From WVZL01 sp041862375 (lineage in GTDB: Bacteria; Acidobacteriota; Aminicenantia; Aminicenantales; Aminicenantaceae): a stretch of 64,000 bases of DNA. Shown here piece by piece: positions 34,110 through 42,072 of this stretch. Positions within the stretch are counted from its first letter, which is position 1. Each line of letters begins with the position of its first letter. The stretch is from assembly GCA_041862375.1 (NCBI GenBank), contig JBGVTE010000065.1, positions 1-64,000 on the forward strand, in the 5' to 3' direction. A program made the position numbers and the translations under genes. The notes under the pieces are model-generated. The model was not told the origin of the DNA, searched no databases, and was given only the letters and a program-made list of their open reading frames with translations.

Positions 34110-36086
34110 TCAGTCTGGGCTTTGTGATTTCTTTTCTTCTCCGTAATAACGGTAATACCGGTATCTTTGATAATATGTATCATCCTCCATAAAGTCAGCT
34201 TTAACGTTATTAATAACAACTCCCCAAATTTTAGCGTCAACGTTTTCCAGTTGGGTTTTAGCACGGATGAGCGCCTGTCTGGGTGTCCTGCCAGCTTGAT
34301 AGACCAAAATTACTCCGTCAGTTTTCGTGCCCAGAACAGCAGAGTCAGTCACAGGGAGAGTTGGCGGGCTATCAAATAGAATTACGTCATATTCCTGTTT
34401 CAACTCTTTAACCAAATCGCTAAATTGAGGGAAATTGAGCAGCTCAGCAGGATTAGGTGGATTTTCACCGCAGGTAATAATATTCAAATTCTCTATGCCA
34501 GTAGATTTTAAGATTCGTTCATATTCGAAGCCACCTAGTAAGATATCAGTAACATTATTAACAACTTTTTCCCAGGATAATTTTCCTATTAAAACTTCGC
34601 TTAATCCAGGGCTTTTCTTAAGACCGAATAATCGATAAATCATCGGCTTTCTAAAATCAGCGCCAACAACGAGCACTTTCTGTCCACTCTGAGCGAGAAC
34701 AATACCTAAATTAGCTACAGTCTGGGTTTTTCCTTCCTCTGGAGTAGCGCTGGTGATAACGATACTCATTCCTTCTTTTTTATCACCAATATAATCAAGG
34801 TGAGTGCGTAAAGACTTATAAGCCTCAGCTACCGGAGAAGTTGGCGTGAACAAGGCAATCAGTTTTTTCTGTACCGCATCTTTTTCTGATATTTTCTTTC
34901 TTTTAATGAATTTATTCTTAAGACCCCTCTTTCCTTTTTCAAGTGAAGTATTGGGAATAACTCCTAAAACAGGCACTTGTATCAATTCTTCTATGTCATC
35001 CAACCGGCCTATAGTTGTATCAAAGCTTTCAACCACGAATGCCATGATTAATCCAATGAGCAGTCCACTGAAAAGACCTATCATGATGTTAAAATTAATG
35101 TCAGGTTTGATTGGACTAGAAGGAAGTGAAGCTGGTTCAACGATAGTAACATCTTGGGCTTTTTCTGCCTCAAGTATGCTTGCTTCTTCATATTTTTGCT
35201 TAAACATTAAATAAATATCTTCAGCTATGGTAACATTCCGCTTCAACTGAAGAAGCTCAATCTCTTTTGCAGAAAGCGCTTTTTGTTGAGCCGTTATTTG
35301 ATTCACGGCAACAGCAAAATCATTGTTAGTCTTTTCCATTCTCCGTTTGAGAGCTTTTATTTCTGGATGTTCCTCAGTGTATTTACTTTTTAATGCAGCC
35401 AGCTCTAGCTCCAAATTCACGATTTCTTCTTTTAGTCTAGATAGTCGAGAATCGGTTTCCATAGGAGGCAAGCTCTTAGTATCTCTCTCTACTACTAATG
35501 GATTATCTTGGCGAAACTTCTGAAGTGCAGCTTCTCCTTTTTGCAATTCTGAAAGATAGTAATCAAGCTGAGTTTTAACAAAACTTTTCACGTTGGAGGC
35601 TTCCTGCTTCTTATTTTCAAAATGAGTCTCAACATAGACGAGGGCTACTGTGTTGGCTAACTCCATTGCTTGTCGGGGATTACTTGAAACTGCACTGATT
35701 GAGATCATATTAGTGTTCCCTACTTGTGCTGCAGATATTTGTCCCTGAAGTCCTTTAGCTCTTGCCATGCGGTCTATAGGATTCATGTCTTGGCTGATCA
35801 AGTTTAATTTTTCCGCCACTTTCTCCATAATTTGATAGCTGGAAATAAGATTCGCCTGGGAAGCCATCTCATCTCCTGGAGACCAGGTAATTAATTCAGT
35901 TAGTATCTCCGCTACTGATTTTCTCTGCTCGATTTTCACTGTAGAGGATGTTTGATAAATGCGAGTTTGTTTAAAGGTATAATAAAGTGTAGAAAGAAGC
36001 ACTAATACGAAAGATAAAATGATAATTCGCTTTCTTTTACGAATCACCCGCAAATAGTCAGATAAATTCATCTCAATTTTTGGCAT
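34110..36086 (-). CDS. Wzc-type chain-length determinant fused to tyrosine autokinase
   Basis: A protein of 658 residues. A Wzz N-terminal segment (MNLSDYLRVIRKRKRIIIL, first membrane helix) is followed by a long periplasmic coiled-coil/GNVR region (about 60-325) and a second helix near 330-352. The cytoplasmic BY-kinase domain has Walker A SATPEEGKT, Walker A' VLVVGADFRKP and Walker B VILFDSPPTLPVTDS. A C-terminal tyrosine cluster (TYYQRYRYYRYYG) is the usual autophosphorylation tail. The protein controls polymer length and export together with the Wza-like partner 16 bp upstream. RBS is GAGGGA. Confidence 0.93.
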   Translation of the reverse strand: MPKIEMNLSDYLRVIRKRKRIIILSFVLVLLSTLYYTFKQTRIYQTSSTVKIEQRKSVAEILTELITWSPGDEMASQANLISSYQIMEKVAEKLNLISQDMNPIDRMARAKGLQGQISAAQVGNTNMISISAVSSNPRQAMELANTVALVYVETHFENKKQEASNVKSFVKTQLDYYLSELQKGEAALQKFRQDNPLVVERDTKSLPPMETDSRLSRLKEEIVNLELELAALKSKYTEEHPEIKALKRRMEKTNNDFAVAVNQITAQQKALSAKEIELLQLKRNVTIAEDIYLMFKQKYEEASILEAEKAQDVTIVEPASLPSSPIKPDINFNIMIGLFSGLLIGLIMAFVVESFDTTIGRLDDIEELIQVPVLGVIPNTSLEKGKRGLKNKFIKRKKISEKDAVQKKLIALFTPTSPVAEAYKSLRTHLDYIGDKKEGMSIVITSATPEEGKTQTVANLGIVLAQSGQKVLVVGADFRKPMIYRLFGLKKSPGLSEVLIGKLSWEKVVNNVTDILLGGFEYERILKSTGIENLNIITCGENPPNPAELLNFPQFSDLVKELKQEYDVILFDSPPTLPVTDSAVLGTKTDGVILVYQAGRTPRQALIRAKTQLENVDAKIWGVVINNVKADFMEDDTYYQRYRYYRYYGEEKKSQSPD

Positions 36087-36102
36087 TTAGTTCCCTCTTT
36101 TT

Positions 36103-37398
36103 TTATTTTGCAAACCAGAAATACCAGGTCAAAGGAAGTGCAATGTCTCTTAGAACTCGCTCTATATCAACAATAAAGCTCTTGGGTACATAGACAATAT
36201 CCCCCGGCATTAACTCGATATTCTGGCCAAGGTCGCCTTTCTTTAGAATTCGGCTTAGATTCACTCGAATTCCCTTTTGGGAACCTAATTCGCCCCGAAT
36301 TACTATTATACTTTTGGTGACAGCATCACGAGTGTATCCTCCTGCCTCTGCGATGGCATCTATCAAGGTTAGTGTTCCTTTGACATATACAAACTTAGGA
36401 TCTTTAACTTCTCCCAGAACATACACTTTTTTCATTTCCAGGGGGGGGACATATACTGTATCTCCTCCAGAAACAAGAGCTTGATTCCCTTTTTGAGGAT
36501 CTTTAATGAGTTCATTGAAATTATAAGTAATAACTCTTCCATCTTTTTTTATCAATTTTATGTGGTACATATCAGCATTCTCTGTGGGCCCGCCAATTTG
36601 ACCCAGAAACTCTACAAGGGTTGTCCTTCTGTTTAGGGTGTACATTCCAGTCTTTGTTTCCCCTAAAGCGATCACTCTCTGGCTGTTGTATTCTTTAACG
36701 GTCACAAACACAATAGGGTCAATCAAATATTTGGAAAGCTCTTCCATTAATTTCTCCTCTGCTTGAGGAACAGTTAATCCTAATACACTTATTTTTCTTA
36801 TCGGGGGGAGCCTAATTTCGCCCTTATAGTCTACTACGACTTCTCTGGTAACATCGGGCTGCTTCCATACTTCTATGTTTAAAACATCTCCAGGGCCAAC
36901 AAGATATCCTGATTCTGAGAGGAGGTCTTCGCCGGATATTTGAGATTGAATATCTGCCATTTGTTTCTCTGGAATAGTTGAGGTTAAATTTTTTTGAGGA
37001 TTTTTGACTCGTACTATTATTGAACTGCCGCTGTCGAAAATTTCATAGGGTAAATCCTGAGTAAGTTCAATTCTTACAAGATGTAATTGGTGTTGGTCAT
37101 TATCTCCTTGACTGGAAAATTCATTTATTATTTTTTTTATGGGTCCCTTATTTACATTAACTATATCATCTGAGCTGCTGTAAATTTTATCTTTTGGAAA
37201 CTTGATTATGAGAGTAGGAGGTTCTTCCAGCTTGGTAAAGCTGTATTGAACCGGTTTTGTGGTAGTCAAGACTACCTCTGTCTCAGAGAACAACTCCTTT
37301 GCAGTTAGATTGACGAGATGGATACCTCTGTGAGAAATACAGGAAATACAGACCAGAATTATTATTGTCCCTGTTATGCCTTTAATTACCCTTTTCAT
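36103..37398 (-). CDS. Wza-type polysaccharide export protein with N-terminal AMIN-like domain
   Basis: A protein of 431 residues. A signal sequence with cysteines near LVCISC suggests a lipoprotein. Residues about 30-135 look like an AMIN domain (LVNLTAKELFSETEVVLTTTKPVQYSF, then PPTLIIKFP). The Poly_export domain follows (YLVGPGDVLNIEVWKQPDVTREVVVDYKGEIRLP), then two SLBB-type repeats ending in MPGDIVYVPKS. Wza proteins form the outer-membrane channel for capsule or exopolysaccharide. The AMIN module may bind peptidoglycan or other envelope polymers and is not part of the classical Wza. It is first of the leftward export set. Confidence 0.87.
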   Translation of the reverse strand: MKRVIKGITGTIIILVCISCISHRGIHLVNLTAKELFSETEVVLTTTKPVQYSFTKLEEPPTLIIKFPKDKIYSSSDDIVNVNKGPIKKIINEFSSQGDNDQHQLHLVRIELTQDLPYEIFDSGSSIIVRVKNPQKNLTSTIPEKQMADIQSQISGEDLLSESGYLVGPGDVLNIEVWKQPDVTREVVVDYKGEIRLPPIRKISVLGLTVPQAEEKLMEELSKYLIDPIVFVTVKEYNSQRVIALGETKTGMYTLNRRTTLVEFLGQIGGPTENADMYHIKLIKKDGRVITYNFNELIKDPQKGNQALVSGGDTVYVPPLEMKKVYVLGEVKDPKFVYVKGTLTLIDAIAEAGGYTRDAVTKSIIVIRGELGSQKGIRVNLSRILKKGDLGQNIELMPGDIVYVPKSFIVDIERVLRDIALPLTWYFWFAK

Positions 37399-37505
37399 AC
37401 AGAATTCTCTACAGGTTTATGTAATTATAGTTAAATAAAAATGATTTAGTCAACCCTTTTTGAGTAAATAATACCAGATATTGTACAAATTTATCAAATT
37501 ATTAT

Positions 37506-38927
37506 CTATATGGTATGATTTAATATCCTTTCGGCAGTTGAAGCTATTAAATCCCATGCTTCCTTCACATGCTTTTCTTCAGTAGTTCTCGAGCCGATAG
37601 CCATTCGCAGGACATATCTTCCTTTTAAAGTGGTATGAGTTAAGAATACCTTGCCAGTCCGGTTGAGGCTATCCAGTAATTTACGGTTCAGTTTATCTAG
37701 CTCATCCTCTTTTCTGCCGTCATTCAAGCGGAAACAGACCAAGCTCAGATTAACCGGCGCCATGAGCTCGAAGTGCCCGTGCTCCTCTATCCATCTTTTA
37801 AAAATCTGTGCTAATCGAATATGTTCTCTTACCATATTTTGGAGTCCTTCGACACCATAGGATCGAATTACAAACCACAATTTCAGTGCTCTGAATCTTC
37901 TTCCCAGCTGAATACCCCAGTCCCTGAAATTTTTCACTTGATCATCAAGGCCAGTTTTTAAATACTCTGGATGGATTTCGAAAGTTCTGATAAGCGCTCC
38001 GGGATCTTTTACAAAATAGACTGAACAGTCAAAGTTAGTAAACATCCACTTGTGAGGATTAAAAACAAATGAATCTATGTACTCGGCTCCATCGAGCATC
38101 GCTTCCTTCTCAGGAAGCATTGCTGCTGTGCCTGCAAAAGCAGCATCAACATGGAGCCACAGGCCATGACTGCGACAGATCCTGCCCACGGCTTGCAGTG
38201 GGTCTATTGCAGTCGACGATGTTGTTCCCAGAGTAGCTACCACACAGGCAGGATGCAATCCTCTTTTTTTATCCTGAATCACTGCTTCTTCAAGTTTCTG
38301 AGGAAGCATGACATATGTATCGTCTGTAGGAATGTAGCGTAGGTTTTCTTTTCCGAAGCCTGCAATTTTCACTCCTTTTTCTATGCTTGAATGGGCCTCC
38401 TCTGAGGCATACACTATGAGGGAATTTTTCAGACCCTTTAGGTTTGATTCAAACTTTGTTGCATTTTCTCTTGCTGTAAGGAGGGCACAGAGTGTTGCAG
38501 TAGAGGCTGTATCCTGGATTACGCCAACCATTCTTTCAGGAAGTCCGAGCATTTTACGTAGCCATTCAAGAACCACTTCTTCCAATTCAGCCGCGGCTGG
38601 AGATGTCTGCCAGACCATACACTGAGCGCCTAGAGTCGCTGTTAATAATTCTGCCAGAATAGAAGGCGGACTGTTATTGGCTGGGAAATAAGCAAACCAT
38701 GATGGGTGCTGCCAGTGAGTGATTCCAGGCATTATGATCTCTTTGAAATCTTCGAATATCTTTCCCATGGGCTCCCCCTTTTGTGGTGGATCATCAGGTA
38801 AACTTTTTTTAATATCTCCAGGTTCTACCTGCGACATTACAGGAAACTCCGCTACTTCAGTCATGTACTCTGCAGCCCAATCAATAAGTTTATAGCCATA
38901 TTGCCTGAAAAGTTCTTTATCCATCAT
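37506..38927 (-). CDS. PLP-dependent group II amino acid decarboxylase (aromatic-L-amino-acid type)
   Basis: A protein of 473 residues with clear similarity to DOPA, tryptophan and tyrosine decarboxylases. It has WQHPSWFAYFPANNSPPSILAELL, DTASTATLCALLTAREN, LHVDAAFAGTAAMLPE and the PLP lysine in FNPHKWMFTNFDCS. It would release CO2 from an aromatic L-amino acid to give tyramine, tryptamine or phenethylamine; substrate choice cannot be decided here. The start follows AAAGGAG, with two adjacent ATG codons. It is a single-gene unit with its own promoter. Confidence 0.88.
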   Translation of the reverse strand: MMDKELFRQYGYKLIDWAAEYMTEVAEFPVMSQVEPGDIKKSLPDDPPQKGEPMGKIFEDFKEIIMPGITHWQHPSWFAYFPANNSPPSILAELLTATLGAQCMVWQTSPAAAELEEVVLEWLRKMLGLPERMVGVIQDTASTATLCALLTARENATKFESNLKGLKNSLIVYASEEAHSSIEKGVKIAGFGKENLRYIPTDDTYVMLPQKLEEAVIQDKKRGLHPACVVATLGTTSSTAIDPLQAVGRICRSHGLWLHVDAAFAGTAAMLPEKEAMLDGAEYIDSFVFNPHKWMFTNFDCSVYFVKDPGALIRTFEIHPEYLKTGLDDQVKNFRDWGIQLGRRFRALKLWFVIRSYGVEGLQNMVREHIRLAQIFKRWIEEHGHFELMAPVNLSLVCFRLNDGRKEDELDKLNRKLLDSLNRTGKVFLTHTTLKGRYVLRMAIGSRTTEEKHVKEAWDLIASTAERILNHTI

Positions 38928-38984
38928 GTGGCTCCTTTAAGCAGAAGGAATTAATTGTCATTATTGCTTTATTTAGTTAATAAT

Positions 38985-39012
38985 TCTATAAGAATCTTTT
39001 TCTAATAGTCAA
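38985..39012 (-). promoter_or_regulatory. Predicted sigma70 promoter for the decarboxylase
   Basis: Minus-strand TTGACT (39012-39007) and TATAGA (38990-38985) are 16 bp apart, giving a leader of about 50 nt. The sequence between it and the divergent promoter at 39141 is AT-rich and otherwise featureless. Confidence 0.5.
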
Positions 39013-39140
39013 AGCACCAGGGGAAAAACAGTGATTTTTTTCATTAATCGGAAAAAAGCGTCAAAATTGGTGAAATTAATGTATAAAATGTGTAAAAAGC
39101 AGTTAAAAACATTGAATTTTCTGAAATTGAAAAAAATTTG

Positions 39141-39170
39141 TTGATATTATTAAAATAATTATGGTATAAT
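39141..39170 (+). promoter_or_regulatory. Strong predicted sigma70 promoter in the long intergenic region
   Basis: TTGATA (39141-39146) and a perfect TATAAT (39165-39170) are 18 bp apart. Transcription would start near 39177 and meet the terminator at 39343-39390, giving an RNA of about 215 nt. Confidence 0.6.
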
Positions 39171-39272
39171 ATAGATTAATTAATCAATTCCTCTTCTAAA
39201 ATAATTTTAAAAACATATCCTTCTGGGTAACTTTTCTATCATTTTTATCGTATATACAAATGGAGAGACAAA

Positions 39273-39344
39273 ATGAAAAAACCTCCTTTTTTTCAGGAGT
39301 TCATCATAGATTCAATTCTTCTATTTACCCATTCCCTTTCCTAG
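39273..39344 (+). CDS. 23-codon mini-ORF inside a probable small transcript
   Basis: ATG at 39273 preceded by GGAGAG, ending in TAG at 39342-39344, directly where the terminator hairpin begins. The product starts MKKPPFF and is rich in Phe, Ile and Leu, with no known motif. The placement (promoter, RBS, short ORF, terminator) suggests a leader peptide or a small protein. CCTCC-T7-CA inside it (39282-39295) is repeated in the terminator's 5' arm (39350-39363). It could be a non-translated RNA instead. Confidence 0.4.
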   Translation: MKKPPFFQEFIIDSILLFTHSLS

Positions 39345-39390
39345 GCTGTCCTCCTTTTTTTCATATGAAAAAAGCAAGGGCAGCCTTTTT
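39343..39390 (+). terminator. Long hairpin terminator of the mini-transcript
   Basis: AGGCTGTCCT (39343-39352) pairs with 39377-39386 with one G-U pair. An inner C-T7/A6-G stem (39354-39360 with 39368-39374) extends it. TTTTT follows. The first copy of the 14-nt direct repeat (39282-39295) could compete for the 3' arm, so termination may be conditional. Confidence 0.65.
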
Positions 39391-39567
39391 ATATAATGGA
39401 GATTTTTATATTTTCTTTATTTTCCGCTAATTCTATTTCCAATGTAACAATCATACTCCTAATGCTGTATCACTTCCATATGATACCACATAAAAATTTT
39501 ACTCATTCTTGTTCCTGCCTTCTTAGGATAACATAAGGACAAAATCGACCAGCCTCATTTTCTCATG

Positions 39568-39629
39568 AAGATGCTTACCTCTTCGCTGATGACTACTTCA
39601 GCTCTCATCACGGAAAAGAATATACTTAC
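39568..39629 (-). repeat. Dispersed intergenic repeat, copy 4
   Basis: Read on the minus strand it starts GTAAGTATATTCTTTTCCGT and ends GTAAGCATCTT, with CTGAAGTAGTCATCAGCG between. It aligns over its whole length with copy 1 (2211 onward). The presence of GTAAG..ATCTT-type ends at both sides in the same orientation suggests a tandem or nested remnant. It lies just upstream of the cobalamin riboswitch promoter. Confidence 0.65.
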
Positions 39630-39644
39630 GATAGGAGTTTGAAC

Positions 39645-39673
39645 TTGACTGAACAGAAACTTTTTATTACATT
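39645..39673 (+). promoter_or_regulatory. Predicted promoter for the riboswitch/btuB transcript
   Basis: TTGACT (39645-39650) and TACATT (39668-39673) are 17 bp apart; transcription would begin near 39680, just before the riboswitch. Confidence 0.45.
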
Positions 39674-39689
39674 AGAGGTGCAAATAATC

Positions 39690-39856
39690 TATCTTTGACA
39701 ATTTAATTTTGGCTCGAAGGAAAGGGAAGTCCGTGAAAAGCGGACACAGCCCCCGCTACTGTAATCGGGGACAAATTCCAGAATATGCCACTGTTCAATT
39801 AAACGTAACAGGAAGGTCTGGAAGGAGGATGATCCGAGAGTCAGGAAACCCCCTTT
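39690..39856 (+). promoter_or_regulatory. Cobalamin (B12) riboswitch
   Basis: The conserved core is seen in order: GGGAAGTCCGTGAAAAGCGG, ACAGCCCCCGCTACTGTAA, the ATGCCACTG segment and GGAAGG. The B12-box-like element GAGAGTCAGGAAACC closes it near 39838-39852. It precedes a TonB-dependent receptor gene of the BtuB type. The downstream terminator indicates control of transcription: cobalamin binding should favour termination and lower receptor synthesis. Boundaries are approximate. Confidence 0.92.
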
Positions 39857-39868
39857 AAGCCTTGACAG

Positions 39869-39903
39869 CCCATCTTCGGGTGGAAGATAGGGTATTTTTT
39901 TTT
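39869..39903 (+). terminator. Riboswitch expression-platform terminator
   Basis: CCCATCTTC (39869-39877), loop GGGTG, GAAGATAGGG (39883-39892, one bulged A), then a run of nine T. GGAAGATA (39882-39889) can also pair with TATCTTCC just downstream (39907-39914), an alternative fold. Confidence 0.8.
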
Positions 39904-39997
39904 ACTTATCTTCCCCGGAATGCTGCTTAAATCACAGTGAATGGTTTTTTCCTTATAAGGTTAAAAGCGGGGGCAAAAGATTCTGGAGGCACAAAGA

Positions 39998-41953
39998 ATG
40001 TTTAAAAAAATTTTTTTGATTGTCCTCGCTCTTATTTTACTTTTTTTCAACACTTACGCTGAAGAAGCCCAAGAAAGCGGTAAAAAGAAAAAACCTCCTT
40101 CTCTCCACTATGATGTGGTTGTAACAGCGACTCGTATAGAAACCCCTGCCAGGGAAATTGCAAGCTCGATTACTGTCATAACAAGGGAAGACTTGGAGAG
40201 AATGAAAAAGTCAACAGTTCTTGAAGTACTTAACGAGGTTTTAGGTGTTACGATTGTTCAAAATGGAGGCACAGGAGGAGCTGCATCTGTGCTCCTTCGG
40301 GGAGCGAATTCAGAACACACCCTGGTGATGATGGATGGAGTTGAGCTCAATGACCCAATCACTCCTTCTCGCTCTTATGACCTCGCTCATTTTTCATTAG
40401 ATGACATTGAGCGCATCGAGGTTCTTCGAGGTCCCCAGAGCACACTCTATGGCTCGGATGCCCTGGGCGGAGTTATTAACATCATTTCAAGAAAAGGAAA
40501 GGGAAAGGCAAAGGTACGATTTTCAAGCTATGGTGGCTCTTTTGGAACTATCACAGGGAATGCTGGAATAAGCGGATCTGTGGATAAATTTGACTACTCT
40601 CTGGGAACATCTTATTTCCATAATGCTGGATTCTCCTCAGCAAGCACTGCCTACAAGGGAAACAAAGAAGAGGATGGTTACCGGAACCTCACACTTTCAG
40701 CAAGATTTGGCTATCGTCCTTCAAGCAACCTCGATATCAACTTCATTGTACGATCATTGGATACAAAAATTGATATTGATAATTTTGGCGGAGCTTACGG
40801 GGATGACCCTAACAACATTCAGGATTACCGCGCCTTGTTCCTTAAGGGAGAAATCCGGAGACTCTTCCTTCAAAACCGGTGGGAGCAAAAATTAATCCTT
40901 TCCTTTGTTAATTACAACCGAAAATATGATAATCCTACAGATGCGTCTCATCCTTTAGATTCTGATAGATCAAAGTTCAAAAGTAAGCTGTGGAAGCTGG
41001 ACTGGCAGCATAATATTTTCCTCCATGAAACAAGCACTCTGACTTTTGGAGCTGAATATCAGCAGGAACAGGGAGAATCAGAATACCATTCAGAAGGAGT
41101 ATGGGGTCCTTTTTCAAGTACTTTCCCGCTTCGAAAATCACACCAAAAAGGATTCTATATCCAGGATCAAATCAGGATAAAAGATCAATTTTTTGCCGCT
41201 GTCGGAGCACGCTTCGATCATCACAGTCAGGCTGGCACAGCAGTAACCTACAGAATCGCTCCTGCATATTTCATCAAGCAGACAGGGACAAAGTTAAAGG
41301 CAACTTACGGAAGTGGTTTTAAATCGCCTTCTCTCTACCAGCTCTATGCACCTGGAACAGCATGGGGTCCTATCGGAAATGAAAATCTAGAGCCTGAAAA
41401 ATCAACAGGCTGGGATGCCGGCGTTGAACAGTATTTATTTCAGGATAAGCTGATGTTTGGCGCGACATATTTCAAAAACAGCTTTGAAAACCTCATTGAT
41501 TTTGATGATGTACAAGGTTTCATAAATATTTCAAAATCCTCCTCTAAAGGCGCTGAATTCATTTTTCAAGCACAGCCGATCAAAAGTATTCTTATCACCG
41601 CTTCCTATACCAGGAATGAGGCAATGGATGAAGATGAAAATACACCTCTTTTGAGACGGCCAAAAGATAAATTCACCTCCATGGTGAATTATGGTTTTCT
41701 AGAGAAAGGAAACATCGCTCTTTCATTAATATATGTGGGAGAGAGGGAAGATATGGATTTTAGTATCTGGCCGTCAAAGAGGGTAACTCTGCCATCTTAC
41801 ACTTTGCTAAATGCTACTGCTTCGTTCAACTTCAATGCGAACATTCAAATTTTCGGGCGCTTGGATAATGTCCTCAATGAAAAGTATGAAATGATTAAAG
41901 GGTACGGAACATCCGGTTTTTCTGCTTACGGAGGAGTAAAACTCGTCTTTTAA
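39998..41953 (+). CDS. btuB: TonB-dependent vitamin B12 outer-membrane receptor (BtuB-like)
   Basis: A protein of 651 residues with a signal peptide (about 1-21) and a TonB-box-like YDVVVTATR. The plug domain has LERMKKSTVLEVLNEVLGV, LLRGANSEHTLVMMDGVELND and IERIEVLRGPQSTLYGSDALGGVINI. A beta-barrel follows, ending in an aromatic residue (KLVF). It lies behind a cobalamin riboswitch, which makes B12 or another corrinoid the likely ligand. GGAGG precedes the ATG. No btuCDF genes are nearby, so inner-membrane uptake must be encoded elsewhere. Confidence 0.9.
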   Translation: MFKKIFLIVLALILLFFNTYAEEAQESGKKKKPPSLHYDVVVTATRIETPAREIASSITVITREDLERMKKSTVLEVLNEVLGVTIVQNGGTGGAASVLLRGANSEHTLVMMDGVELNDPITPSRSYDLAHFSLDDIERIEVLRGPQSTLYGSDALGGVINIISRKGKGKAKVRFSSYGGSFGTITGNAGISGSVDKFDYSLGTSYFHNAGFSSASTAYKGNKEEDGYRNLTLSARFGYRPSSNLDINFIVRSLDTKIDIDNFGGAYGDDPNNIQDYRALFLKGEIRRLFLQNRWEQKLILSFVNYNRKYDNPTDASHPLDSDRSKFKSKLWKLDWQHNIFLHETSTLTFGAEYQQEQGESEYHSEGVWGPFSSTFPLRKSHQKGFYIQDQIRIKDQFFAAVGARFDHHSQAGTAVTYRIAPAYFIKQTGTKLKATYGSGFKSPSLYQLYAPGTAWGPIGNENLEPEKSTGWDAGVEQYLFQDKLMFGATYFKNSFENLIDFDDVQGFINISKSSSKGAEFIFQAQPIKSILITASYTRNEAMDEDENTPLLRRPKDKFTSMVNYGFLEKGNIALSLIYVGEREDMDFSIWPSKRVTLPSYTLLNATASFNFNANIQIFGRLDNVLNEKYEMIKGYGTSGFSAYGGVKLVF

Positions 41954-42072
41954 CTCAACCTGAGTTAAACCAAGTGATAAATCTCCTTCCCGTAATAACA
42001 TTTTATTTATTATAATTGCACTATTGAGAATAGCATGAAGAATACTATTATCTGTCTTCTAAACACGGAAAA

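Noticed and set aside
37399..39140. A shared operon for the decarboxylase and the polysaccharide export genes
   Set aside because: The decarboxylase has its own promoter and is separated from the Wza gene by 107 bp of AT-rich DNA; a functional link is not apparent.
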